Assembly (NCBI GenBank): GCA_020631335.1
Contig: JAHDHK010000009.1
Span: 589 to 45,882, forward strand
Length of the DNA stretch: 45,294 bases
Direction of reading: 5' to 3'
Origin: Chromatiales bacterium
Lineage (GTDB): Bacteria; Pseudomonadota; Gammaproteobacteria; Granulosicoccales; Granulosicoccaceae
Below are positions 8,982 to 16,881 of the stretch, piece by piece. How positions within the stretch are numbered: the stretch's first letter is position 1; each line of letters opens with the position of its first letter. Below the pieces are notes generated by a model. The model ran no database searches, was not told where the DNA came from, and was given only the letters and a program-made list of their open reading frames with translations. The position numbers were made by a program, and so were the translations under genes.

Positions 8982-10565
8982 GTGAATTATAAGAAACGTT
9001 TTCTTGTGTTGGAATTGCAACAGTTTTTAACGAATCGTAAACGCTTGATGTTAAGCGGCTCGCTTTTATGTTTGCTTATGGCAGGGCCGGGTTATGCGAT
9101 GACCGATAAGGATGGCGACGGTGTGCCTGATCTGGTTGAACTTGCCGAGGGTACCGACCCGGATGATCCGCAGTTCTTTCTGGATAGCGATGGCGACACC
9201 CAGCCCGATTATGTTGATCTGGATTCTGACGGGGATGAGACCCCGGACTACCTGGAGTATGGCCGGGATCCCTATATAGATGCTGACGAAGATGGTGTAC
9301 CTGTCTATCTGGACGATGATGATACCAACCCCGCTATCGGTAACACTGACGGCCGGGTAGAGTTATCATTTGACCCCGATAACAACAATACAGCAGCGTT
9401 TCAGGATTCATCGCATACCCATGAAATAGACTCCGATGGTGATGGTGTGCCCGACAGCATAGAAATCTCTGAAGGTACGGACGAATCTTCAGCGGCCTCT
9501 TTTCTCGACACCGATCTTGACGGCACACCGGATATCAATGACGGTGACAGCGATAACGACGGAGTGGGTGATCTTACAGAGGATGGGGTGTACCCTTATT
9601 TCGATCGGGATTGTGATGGTGTGCCCGCATATCTGGACGATGATGACTACGACTGGATGGTAGGCAATGCTGATAACCGTGTTGAGCTTTTGTTTGATCC
9701 GGACAACGACGGTGTTGCCTCGTTTCAGGACGATGCCATCACTGATACCAGCAATTCGGGCGACTGGGACGTAGACGGCGTACCGGATGGCGTAGAAGCG
9801 GCTCAGGGTACCGATCCGCTCGATGGCACCAGCTTTCTCGACTCTGACGGAGACGGGATTCCGGACTTTACAGATCCGGATGATGACAACGATACCCTGC
9901 CGGACGTGGTCGAGGGTGATGGCGACACCGATGGTGACAGTATTCCGAACTATCTTGATCTGGATAGTGATGGAGATGGTGTATCAGACGAAATCGAAGG
10001 TGACGGTGACGCTGATGGTGACTCGTTACCCAACTTTGTCGATCCGACCTCTACACCGACAACCGGTAATGCGCCTGATTCGGATGGAGACGGTATTTCG
10101 GATGCAATAGAAGGCAGTGGCGATCCGGACAGCGATAACCTGCCGAACTCACAGGACCCTGACAGCGATGGCGATGGTATACCCGATGCCGTAGAAACCA
10201 ACGCCGATGCCGATGGAGACACATTCGCAAACTTTCTGGACCTCGATAGTGATGCGGACGGTATTGCGGATGCAGTAGAGGGGACGGTAGATACTGACGG
10301 TGACAACACACCTGATTACCTGGATCTGGATAGTGATGCGGATGGCAGTCTGGACGTCATTGAAGGCGTGGCGGACACCGACGGCGATGGCATACCGGCC
10401 TATATCGATGTGGACGAGATAGTCGAGCGCCAGATCAGCGCTATCGTTCGAACCGGTCTGGATGGCGGATGCGTGTTGTCTGACAGGCCAGGTCCGGTGG
10501 ATCCGGCATTACTGTTTCTGCTCGCAGCATCGATGGTTGCATTACGTCGCAGAAAGCGCGGTTAA
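8982..10565 (+). CDS. Acidic DxDxDG-repeat surface protein with C-terminal sorting tail
   Basis: The best start is GTG 8982: it has AGGG eight bases upstream and lies 4 nt after the previous stop, implying translational coupling; the frame stays open back to ATG 8919 inside the upstream gene, and ATG 9048 is another option. The 527-residue product has a signal peptide with a long basic N-region ending PGYA. The rest is about twenty consecutive units of the form D-x-D-x-D-G-x-x-D-x-x-E/D (e.g. DKDGDGVPDLVE, DSDGDGIPDAVE), matching thrombospondin type-3/EF-hand-like calcium ligands. The mature protein would be extremely acidic. The end is DGGCVLSDRPGPVDPALLF, a hydrophobic stretch and RRRKRG, clearly related to the tail of the upstream protein. 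Probably a calcium-loaded rod or matrix component at the cell surface; its partner is probably the upstream protein. Confidence 0.8.
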   Translation: MNYKKRFLVLELQQFLTNRKRLMLSGSLLCLLMAGPGYAMTDKDGDGVPDLVELAEGTDPDDPQFFLDSDGDTQPDYVDLDSDGDETPDYLEYGRDPYIDADEDGVPVYLDDDDTNPAIGNTDGRVELSFDPDNNNTAAFQDSSHTHEIDSDGDGVPDSIEISEGTDESSAASFLDTDLDGTPDINDGDSDNDGVGDLTEDGVYPYFDRDCDGVPAYLDDDDYDWMVGNADNRVELLFDPDNDGVASFQDDAITDTSNSGDWDVDGVPDGVEAAQGTDPLDGTSFLDSDGDGIPDFTDPDDDNDTLPDVVEGDGDTDGDSIPNYLDLDSDGDGVSDEIEGDGDADGDSLPNFVDPTSTPTTGNAPDSDGDGISDAIEGSGDPDSDNLPNSQDPDSDGDGIPDAVETNADADGDTFANFLDLDSDADGIADAVEGTVDTDGDNTPDYLDLDSDADGSLDVIEGVADTDGDGIPAYIDVDEIVERQISAIVRTGLDGGCVLSDRPGPVDPALLFLLAASMVALRRRKRG

Positions 10566-10581
10566 CGCCAAACACGTTAAC
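10561..10581. repeat. Small inverted repeat at the end of the surface-protein operon
   Basis: GTTAACG (10561-10567) and CGTTAAC (10575-10581) form a 7-bp stem with a 7-nt loop that overlaps the stop codon. A weaker GC-rich pair (CGCGCC / GGCGCG near 10606-10629) follows. Either could end transcription between this operon and the convergent truC, but neither has a T-run. Confidence 0.3.
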
Positions 10582-10646
10582 ACTTAAAGCTGGCCAGAGT
10601 TTCGCCGCGCCTGTTGATTTGACTGGCGCGCGTACAGGCTGCTTAC

Positions 10647-11456
10647 TCAGCGCTGCGGATTGGCATCAGGGTTGAAGCCGGGTGTATCTATCCGGCACCA
10701 GCGCTCGTCACTGAGTACCCGTTGGAACTGATTCTGATCGAGCTGAGGCGTATCCGGTGCTACAGCAATTTCCAGCGGCTGACCGGTTATCGGGTGAGTA
10801 AGCGCTATTGATGATGCGTGTAGCAACAGTCGTCGGCAGTCATAGAGCTGATCGAAAAACCGGTTATGTGCACTCTTGCCATAGCTGGTGTCACCTATCA
10901 GCGGATGATTGATGTGCTTCATATGCTGCCTTATCTGATGTCGCCGTCCGGTGACCGGAGTGAGTTCAACCAGGCTGTAACGTGACGTCGGGTAGCGATC
11001 GACGCGGTGTGGCAGCTCGATGTGAGCCAATGTTCTATAAAATGTGGTGGCGGCTTTTTTTGGCCGTGACGGGCGGTCTTTATCCCGCGTTGGATTGTCA
11101 ATGCAGCCATGACACGGGGTATAGCCGCGACTAATTGCCAGGTAGTTTTTTTTAACCTGCCGGTGCTCGAATTGCTCACCAAGTAATCGTGCGGTGTCTG
11201 CGTTTAACGCCAGTAACAATACGCCGGAAGTCGCTTTGTCGAGGCGGTGTACCGGGTAGATTCGTCGCTGTATTTGCGCGGTCAGTGCATCCACCACGTT
11301 GGCTTGTTCGTGATAGTCAATTTTTGACTTATGAACCAGTAAACCACTCGGTTTAGCCACGGCAACGAGATCATTGTCGCGATAGATAACCTTCAGTGTT
11401 TCAGCGATCACTTGCTGTGCTGGTGTGTCAGGTTGACAAGTGTCGTTTAGCTGCAC
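10647..11456 (-). CDS. truC: tRNA pseudouridine(65) synthase TruC
   Basis: A 269-residue RluA-family synthase that converts U65 of certain tRNAs to pseudouridine. The catalytic motif HRLDKATSG places the nucleophile at Asp73. KPSGLLVHKS, the TruC-like RYPTSRYSLVEL and the ligand segment TGRRHQIRQHMKHINHPLIGD also fit E. coli TruC closely. There is no N-terminal S4 domain, as expected for TruC and unlike RluC/RluD. The N-terminus is about 20 residues longer than in E. coli; a GTG at 11411 would shorten it. It lies 127 bp downstream of the TIM-barrel gene on the same strand. Confidence 0.9.
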   Translation of the reverse strand: MQLNDTCQPDTPAQQVIAETLKVIYRDNDLVAVAKPSGLLVHKSKIDYHEQANVVDALTAQIQRRIYPVHRLDKATSGVLLLALNADTARLLGEQFEHRQVKKNYLAISRGYTPCHGCIDNPTRDKDRPSRPKKAATTFYRTLAHIELPHRVDRYPTSRYSLVELTPVTGRRHQIRQHMKHINHPLIGDTSYGKSAHNRFFDQLYDCRRLLLHASSIALTHPITGQPLEIAVAPDTPQLDQNQFQRVLSDERWCRIDTPGFNPDANPQR

Positions 11457-11583
11457 GTGATGTCTGCCGCCGGTTGCTCATTGGTATCGCTACTACAGGT
11501 ACGCAAGCTGTTGCTGGTGAGCGGTTCGTTAGCAGCACAGGCGTGCCCTGTCTGACTCGGAACCGGCCAGCAATGAAACATAA

Positions 11584-12498
11584 TCAGGTTGCGCTGACAG
11601 TCTCGCCGGTCGTTTCCTTTTTCTGCACCGCCTGTTCGGCTTCTTCTTTTACCAGTCTGGCCCAGAGATCCTCAACCCAGCCTTTCATGATTAAAGACTC
11701 CTCCCAGCGGTTGGACATTTCCATGCCTTCCGCATCGGTCATTGCATATTCGGGTGGAGCCAGTTCTGTCTGGAAAATCAGAGTGTCGCTTTCAGATGCG
11801 CGTTTTCTCCATGAGCGGAATCCGGCTTCCCACCAGTCGAGAAATTGCACTACCCATTGCTGATGCTGCGGAAATTCCAGTTGCAGTTGAATTTGCTGTG
11901 CCGATGCAACTCTGCCCTGAAAGGCATCAGCGCGGCGCAGAATAGTATCAATCATCTCCTGTTCTTCTTTGCCCGGAGGCAGTGAGAGTTCACGGTCTAC
12001 TACATAGTGGGACAGGTCGACGCTCAGTCGCATTTCGGGTACTGCTTCTAGCAACTGCGTCGTGTAGTTGAGGTCATTGGTGACTGAATTGCGATGGGTT
12101 TCGAACTCGATAATCACTTCTTCTTTTTCTGCCTCTTCTATCCAGTCCTGCACCATCAGAGAGGCTTCATCTACGCTGCTGGGGATTACCTGGGCGATGA
12201 TATTCACGGCAACCGCGTTGAACTCGCGCGCCATTTGCAGCACGGGCAGCATATCTTCCATGCTGGCTGGAAAAGCATTGATCACACACCCGAGCTCATA
12301 CTGGCGGAAATACGGCAGTGTTTTGTAGGCGGTTTCGGTGTCTGCAGCCCCCAGGTTGATGGCGATCCCGTCGTAACCTGCATCCCTGACCATTTCAAAC
12401 GCCTGCTCATGGGTTACCGGTGGGTGGCTGCCCCTACCGGCGTCCATCGCCCAAAGCGATTGGTAAATCTGTAATCTGGACAAATTAGTCTCCAACAC
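11584..12498 (-). CDS. Sugar phosphate isomerase/epimerase-like TIM-barrel protein
   Basis: A 304-residue protein of the AP endonuclease 2 / xylose isomerase-like TIM-barrel superfamily. Strand-end motifs include DAGYDGIAINLGA, VNIIAQVIP, VIIEFETHRNS and LSVDLSHYVVDREL, and the Glu, Asp and His residues there fit the usual divalent-metal ligands. The C-terminal 60 residues (MKGWVEDLWARLVKEEAEQA) are helical and charged. Family members isomerise or epimerise sugars or hydroxypyruvate-like compounds, and the substrate cannot be read from sequence. No sugar kinase or transporter is adjacent. An attribution to hydroxypyruvate isomerase would be speculative, although a GhrA-type hydroxypyruvate reductase lies 1.5 kb away. 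Confidence 0.75.
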   Translation of the reverse strand: MLETNLSRLQIYQSLWAMDAGRGSHPPVTHEQAFEMVRDAGYDGIAINLGAADTETAYKTLPYFRQYELGCVINAFPASMEDMLPVLQMAREFNAVAVNIIAQVIPSSVDEASLMVQDWIEEAEKEEVIIEFETHRNSVTNDLNYTTQLLEAVPEMRLSVDLSHYVVDRELSLPPGKEEQEMIDTILRRADAFQGRVASAQQIQLQLEFPQHQQWVVQFLDWWEAGFRSWRKRASESDTLIFQTELAPPEYAMTDAEGMEMSNRWEESLIMKGWVEDLWARLVKEEAEQAVQKKETTGETVSAT

Positions 12499-12882
12499 GA
12501 CACGAGCGTGTCAGTGTGGTAGTGAGTGGCCTGGCTGAGGCCCGATGGGGGCGAGTATAACGAAAGCGATCAGAATGATCAGTGGCGAAAATTAACAATT
12601 GCGCGTCAGCCCCGCGGAATTTACCTATTCTTATTCCATTATCTGCGAAAATGTGATTTTTACGTAGTGCTACGGTGAAGAAATCACATCTCAGGTGGTG
12701 CATTTACAAAGGTTTACGGAACCGTATTGGAGTTTGGATTTTCGCTGGCTATTATGCAGCTGCGAGAAATACAGGAGTTATCGGCACCTGAGGTTACAGG
12801 AGCGGTAATGTGCTCCTACCGGTAAATTCGTGAATACAAAAATAATTACATAGCCTTCACTCAATCAACAAAGGAAATTCTG
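12499..12882. promoter_or_regulatory. 384-bp divergent region upstream of the aquaporin
   Basis: No gene is supported. It serves as leader for the minus-strand TIM-barrel gene and the plus-strand aquaporin. It contains the nested inverted repeat at 12651-12689 (separate entry). AAAGGA at about 12870 is a good ribosome-binding site for the aquaporin ATG. I could not fix a -35/-10 pair with confidence. Confidence 0.5.
12651..12689. promoter_or_regulatory. Nested inverted repeat, candidate operator or mRNA hairpin
   Basis: Outer arms ATGTGATTT (12651-12659) and AAATCACAT (12681-12689) are perfect 9-bp complements. Between them CGTAG (12663-12667) and CTACG (12670-12674) form an inner stem with a 2-nt loop. 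The half-sites look like CRP half-sites, but their spacing is too wide for CRP. It lies about 195 bp upstream of aqpZ and 150 bp upstream of the TIM-barrel gene. Confidence 0.4.
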
Positions 12883-13800
12883 ATGCATTTTCACAATAAA
12901 TACCTTGCCGAACTTTTCGGCACCTTCTGGCTTGTGCTCGGGGGTTGTGGCAGCGCGATCTTCGCAGCCACTTTTGCAGGGGATATTGGTATCAATATCG
13001 GGCTGGTGGGTGTTTCACTGGCGTTTGGTCTTACCGTCATGACTATGGCGTACGCTGTCGGTCATGTTTCCGGCGGACACTTCAATCCTGCCGTGTCTAT
13101 CGGCTTGTGGGTTGGCGGACGTTTCGGATTCGGCCATCTGATTCCGTACATTGTATTTCAGGTACTCGGTGCTATTGCAGCTGCATTTGTACTTCAGTGG
13201 TTTGTCACCAATGCAGGTGACGCGGCAGCTTCTCTAAACGCCGGTGCTGTACCTACCCTGGCTTCTAATGGTTTCGGCGACGCGTCTCCAGGCAAATTCA
13301 GCATGGAAGCGGTGATTGTCATGGAAGTCATTATGACTGCATTCTTCCTGATCATTATCATGGGTGCCACTGATGAGCGAGCGCCGGCCGGCTTCGCACC
13401 GATTGCCATCGGTCTTGGTCTGACACTGATCCACCTGATCTCTATTCCGGTTTCAAACACTTCTGTCAACCCTGCAAGAAGTACTGGTCCTGCGCTGGTT
13501 TCCAAGTTTTTCGGAGGCACTGAAGCAGGTGGTGTAGCAGTGACACAACTGCCGGTATTCTGGATTGCACCTATCGTCGGTGCCGTGCTTGGTGCCATTA
13601 TTTATCGTCTGATTGTTTCAGGTGCTGCACCTGCCGAGGCTGCAAAGCCCGCCAAGCGCGAGCGTGTTGAAGTGAGAGAGCCTGAGTATCGTGATCGTGG
13701 CGAATACCGCGGCGAGCGTAGCGAGTACAGCGACCGTGGCGGCGAGTACCGTGATGACTATCGTGGCGAATACCGCGATTATCGTGACGATCGCTACTAG
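12883..13800 (+). CDS. aqpZ: Aquaporin Z with charged, repetitive C-terminal tail
   Basis: A water channel of the MIP family in the inner membrane. Both NPA boxes are present (GGHFNPAV, Asn68; [11 protein letters not shown], Asn196), and the stretch [18 protein letters not shown] is nearly identical to E. coli AqpZ. It keeps the selectivity-filter His and Arg199 expected of a water-specific pore and not of a glycerol facilitator. The channel ends near residue 247. The last 50 or so residues are a hydrophilic tail of repeated EYR/DYR/DRG units ending DYRDDRY, so the protein is 305 residues against about 231 in E. coli. AAAGGA precedes the ATG, and a strong intrinsic terminator follows. The gene appears monocistronic. 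Confidence 0.93.
   Translation: MHFHNKYLAELFGTFWLVLGGCGSAIFAATFAGDIGINIGLVGVSLAFGLTVMTMAYAVGHVSGGHFNPAVSIGLWVGGRFGFGHLIPYIVFQVLGAIAAAFVLQWFVTNAGDAAASLNAGAVPTLASNGFGDASPGKFSMEAVIVMEVIMTAFFLIIIMGATDERAPAGFAPIAIGLGLTLIHLISIPVSNTSVNPARSTGPALVSKFFGGTEAGGVAVTQLPVFWIAPIVGAVLGAIIYRLIVSGAAPAEAAKPAKRERVEVREPEYRDRGEYRGERSEYSDRGGEYRDDYRGEYRDYRDDRY
13680..13797 (+). repeat. Short coding repeat in the aquaporin tail
   Basis: The DNA for the tail is built of near-repeated units of GAGTACCGTGAT / CGTGGCGAATACCGCG type. CGTGGCGAATACCGCG occurs exactly at about 13696 and 13763. The repetition suggests recent slippage expansion encoding [E/D]YR[D/G] units. Confidence 0.6.
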
Positions 13801-13858
13801 TCAATTGTTGCCGGATCTGATCATAGTCGATTAATACACCGGCAATTTAAGTAGCTGG

Positions 13859-13893
13859 AAAAGCGCGGCACCCGGTGCCGCGCTTTTTTTTTT
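13859..13893 (+). terminator. Intrinsic terminator after aqpZ, probably bidirectional
   Basis: AAGCGCGGC (13861-13869) pairs with GCCGCGCTT (13877-13885) around a 7-nt loop, followed by a run of ten T on the plus strand (13884-13893). The A's in front let it act on the convergent ghrA-type gene as well. A weaker repeat TTGCCGG/CCGGCAA flanks 13808-13845. Confidence 0.9.
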
Positions 13894-13965
13894 GCGTTTT
13901 TGGATAGTCGAAAAAAGTGGAATCTGATGGTCAGCTGCGCTGCGCCGAAAGTGTCCGCCCGTTGC

Positions 13966-14907
13966 TTAGTAACCGCGCTTGTTATCCACCAGACCGGGGA
14001 GATCCGTGGCATCAGCACCTGCTTCAATCTTTAGAATTGACTCTGCGATTTGATCTACCGATTGAGTGATTTGTGTCGGACCCGATACGTGGGGAGTAAT
14101 GGTGATCTGTTCATGAGACCAGAGCGGGCTTTCGGGCGGCAGCGGCTCTGTCGCACATACATCGAGCAGCGCTGTGCTCAGTTGTCCGCTATTCAGTGCT
14201 TCTATCAAATCTTTTTCAACGACCTGATCACCGCGTCCGACGTTAATGAAATGCGCACCTTGCGGCAATTTGCCCAATAGGTCGGCGTTGATCATGTTGG
14301 TGGTTTGTGGTGTGAGTGGCAGCACAGCAACCAGAACATCAAGATTTTGCAGAAAATCGGTGATGTTACCGCTCAGTACAGGGATCGATTGATCTCCATC
14401 GGCCTTGCTGCGCCGGAAGGCGGAAACGTTGTAGCCGGCTGACTGCAACCTGTGTCCAACGCTACGGCCGATCACGCCGAAACCGAGTAAGCCGACACGA
14501 AAATCTGCTGCGTGTCGATCGGGCAGCGGTTGCCATTGATGGGCTTTTTGCAGGCGATAATACTGATCAAAACAGCGGTGGGTTCGCAGTACCCCGTAGT
14601 GAACATATTCAGCAATTTTATCACCCATGCCTGCATCGGTGAGCCGCACCAGTGGTACACCTTCGGGTAGTTCCGGGTGGTTGATCAAATGGTCGACGCC
14701 TGCAGCCAGAGAAAAAATAGCTTTTAGCCCGGATGCGTTGCGGAAAAATTTTGTCGGTGGGTGCCAGCAAATGGCGTAGGTGAATTCCTCTGCGTTGAAA
14801 TCTGACTGAGCCCAGTCAACTATCTGATGATCCTTCAGACGCTCCTGCAGTAATCGCAGTACTTTTTCTCTGTGTTGTTCTTTTGAGTAAAAACTGATCT
14901 TGGCCAT
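13966..14907 (-). CDS. ghrA: D-2-hydroxyacid dehydrogenase, GhrA-type glyoxylate/hydroxypyruvate reductase
   Basis: A 313-residue enzyme, the usual GhrA length. The Rossmann motif GFGVIG is at 142-147, and the catalytic triad is Arg225 (NVGRGDQ), Glu254 (CATEPLPPESPLW) and His273 (TPHVSGPT). FRRSK at 164-168 follows the second strand; the arginines favour NADPH over NADH. The early motif SLAAGVDHL is typical of the GhrA branch. It should reduce glyoxylate to glycolate and hydroxypyruvate to glycerate in the cytoplasm. It converges on aqpZ across a shared terminator and is divergent from the ABC exporter. The branch assignment is good, though physiological substrates can differ. Confidence 0.85.
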   Translation of the reverse strand: MAKISFYSKEQHREKVLRLLQERLKDHQIVDWAQSDFNAEEFTYAICWHPPTKFFRNASGLKAIFSLAAGVDHLINHPELPEGVPLVRLTDAGMGDKIAEYVHYGVLRTHRCFDQYYRLQKAHQWQPLPDRHAADFRVGLLGFGVIGRSVGHRLQSAGYNVSAFRRSKADGDQSIPVLSGNITDFLQNLDVLVAVLPLTPQTTNMINADLLGKLPQGAHFINVGRGDQVVEKDLIEALNSGQLSTALLDVCATEPLPPESPLWSHEQITITPHVSGPTQITQSVDQIAESILKIEAGADATDLPGLVDNKRGY

Positions 14908-15023
14908 GTGCTGATGTCATATTGTATTGTCGTGTTCTTGCTATAGTTACTGAAATTAAAGTCACTTACCAGCCATCTCCGGACAGTATTTTATTAACAG
15001 CTGCAAGCCACTGAACGTTCACC

Positions 15024-16829
15024 ATGCGTAGGTACTCCCGTGGTGAAAGTCTGCCGCATCAGGACCGGCACGATTTTGCAAACCTGACGAGACTGTCGCC
15101 TTATGTGTGGCGTTACAGCAAGCGTGTATCCATCGCGTTGTTCTGTCTGCTACTGGGTAAATTTGCCACGGTATGCACGCCGCTGATACTCAAGGAAATC
15201 ATAGATTCACTTGATCAGGAAACACAGCAGCAACTGACGGCAAATCTTGCGGCGTCTATACCGCTGGCATTGCTGGTTGGCTATGGGGCGTTGCGGCTGG
15301 CAAGCGGTTTATTTAATGAAATGCGCGATATCCTGTTTTCACGTGTGCGCTACAGTGCTATGCATCAAATGGCGGTTGATGTGCTGGCACATCTGCACAA
15401 GCTGTCGTTGCGATTTCATCTGGAGCGAAACACGGGGGGAATCTCCAGGGATTTAGAGCGTGGAACCCGTTCACTGGCATCGGTGCTTAATCTGCTGGTA
15501 TTCAGTATTCTGCCGACAATAGCCGAATTTCTGCTGGTGGGAGGGATACTGTTGTATCGCTATGACTCCATGTTGATGGTAGTCATCATCGGTACGGTAT
15601 TCTGCTACGTGGTGTTTACGCTGTCGATGAGTCAGTGGCGAATGGGGTTTCGTCATGAAATGAACAAACTCGACAGTGCTGCCAACGGGCGGGCCGTCGA
15701 TAGTCTGCTGAATTATGAAACCGTCAAATATTTCAATAATGAGTCACTTGAGGTGAGTAATTACAATGAACAACTGACCTTGTGGGGGGCGGCAGGTCAA
15801 AAGACCCAGGTAAGTCTTTCAGCACTGAATTTTGGTCAGGGAGCGATTGTGACTGTGGGTGTGACAATCATTATGATCATCGCAGCGATGGATGTGGCAG
15901 CAGGTGAGATTACCATCGGCGATCTTGTGTTGATCAATGCAATGATGCTACAACTGTTTATTCCGTTGAGCATTCTCGGGTCGGTTTATCGCTCATTGCA
16001 ATATTCACTGGCTGACATGGATCTGGTGATAAAACTACTTGAGCGTGATCCGGAAATACAGGATGTCGAAGGCGCTTCTGCATTGCAGGTAACAAAAGGC
16101 GCCGTGGCGTTTAATCGGGTGAGCTTCCACTACAATGATGATCGTCCGATTTTGCGGGATGTCAGTTTCTCAATAGCGCCCGGCAGTAAAGTCGCCGTTG
16201 TCGGACCGTCCGGTTCGGGTAAGTCGACGCTGGTGCGATTGCTGTTTCGTTTCTACGAAGTATCGGCCGGGAGCATTTCTATAGACGATCAAACGATTAC
16301 CCGGTGCACGCAAGAGAGTTTGCGCAGGGTCATCGGTATCGTGCCACAGGATACGGTTCTGTTTAATAATACGATTCGCTATAACATCGGTTATGCCAAT
16401 CCTCAGGCGAACGATGACGCAATACTGGCTGCAGCCGCAAGTGCCGATCTGAGCAGTCTGATTGAACGTCTGCCTGAAGGTCTTGATACGGTTGTCGGAG
16501 AGCGAGGTTTGAAGTTGTCCGGCGGAGAGAAACAACGCCTCGCAATTGCCCGCGTCATATTGAAAGCACCGCAGATCATTGTATTTGATGAAGCGACATC
16601 GAGTCTGGATAGTCGTTCTGAACAGGCAATTCTACACGCGCTCAATAACGTATCGAAGAATGCCACTACGCTGGTAATAGCACATCGTTTATCAACGATT
16701 ATCGATGCCGATCAAATCGTTGTGCTTGACGACGGCCAGGTAACCGAAACAGGCACGCATAGCGAGTTGTTAAGTCGTAACGGACTCTATCGGAAGCTTT
16801 GGGAAATGCAGCAAAGTGATAGTGGCTGA
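15024..16829 (+). CDS. Atm1-type ABC half-transporter
   Basis: A 601-residue fused membrane-plus-ATPase half-exporter. About six membrane segments lie in residues 35-320, with the Atm1/HMT1 hallmark SLLNYETVKYFNNE near 228-241. The ATPase has Walker A GPSGSGKST (about 394), Q-loop VPQD, signature LSGGE, Walker B IIVFDEAT (about 519) and the switch His in IAHRL. Bacterial Atm1 proteins export glutathione-related or sulfur-containing compounds and can contribute to metal tolerance; they act as homodimers. Length and motifs are intact. The gene stands alone, convergent with the DUF1501 gene. Confidence 0.9.
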   Translation: MRRYSRGESLPHQDRHDFANLTRLSPYVWRYSKRVSIALFCLLLGKFATVCTPLILKEIIDSLDQETQQQLTANLAASIPLALLVGYGALRLASGLFNEMRDILFSRVRYSAMHQMAVDVLAHLHKLSLRFHLERNTGGISRDLERGTRSLASVLNLLVFSILPTIAEFLLVGGILLYRYDSMLMVVIIGTVFCYVVFTLSMSQWRMGFRHEMNKLDSAANGRAVDSLLNYETVKYFNNESLEVSNYNEQLTLWGAAGQKTQVSLSALNFGQGAIVTVGVTIIMIIAAMDVAAGEITIGDLVLINAMMLQLFIPLSILGSVYRSLQYSLADMDLVIKLLERDPEIQDVEGASALQVTKGAVAFNRVSFHYNDDRPILRDVSFSIAPGSKVAVVGPSGSGKSTLVRLLFRFYEVSAGSISIDDQTITRCTQESLRRVIGIVPQDTVLFNNTIRYNIGYANPQANDDAILAAAASADLSSLIERLPEGLDTVVGERGLKLSGGEKQRLAIARVILKAPQIIVFDEATSSLDSRSEQAILHALNNVSKNATTLVIAHRLSTIIDADQIVVLDDGQVTETGTHSELLSRNGLYRKLWEMQQSDSG

Positions 16830-16881
16830 CCGTGTTTGTTCTATTTGACTGGTTTTGCAGCGGGTATTAACTGCCGTTCTA

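Noticed and set aside
9950-10311. Long minus-strand Ser/Pro-rich open frames across the DxDxDG repeat gene
   Set aside because: Antisense of a repetitive Asp/Gly coding sequence produces Ser/Pro-rich open frames. No independent start or function.
7800-10560. CRISPR-like or tandem DNA repeat array
   Set aside because: The repetition is coding, degenerate and without uniform spacers. It reflects repeated Asp/Gly codons, not a CRISPR array.
12651-12689. CRP site from TGTGATTT...AAATCACA
   Set aside because: CRP half-sites are separated by 6 bp; here the gap is about 21 bp.
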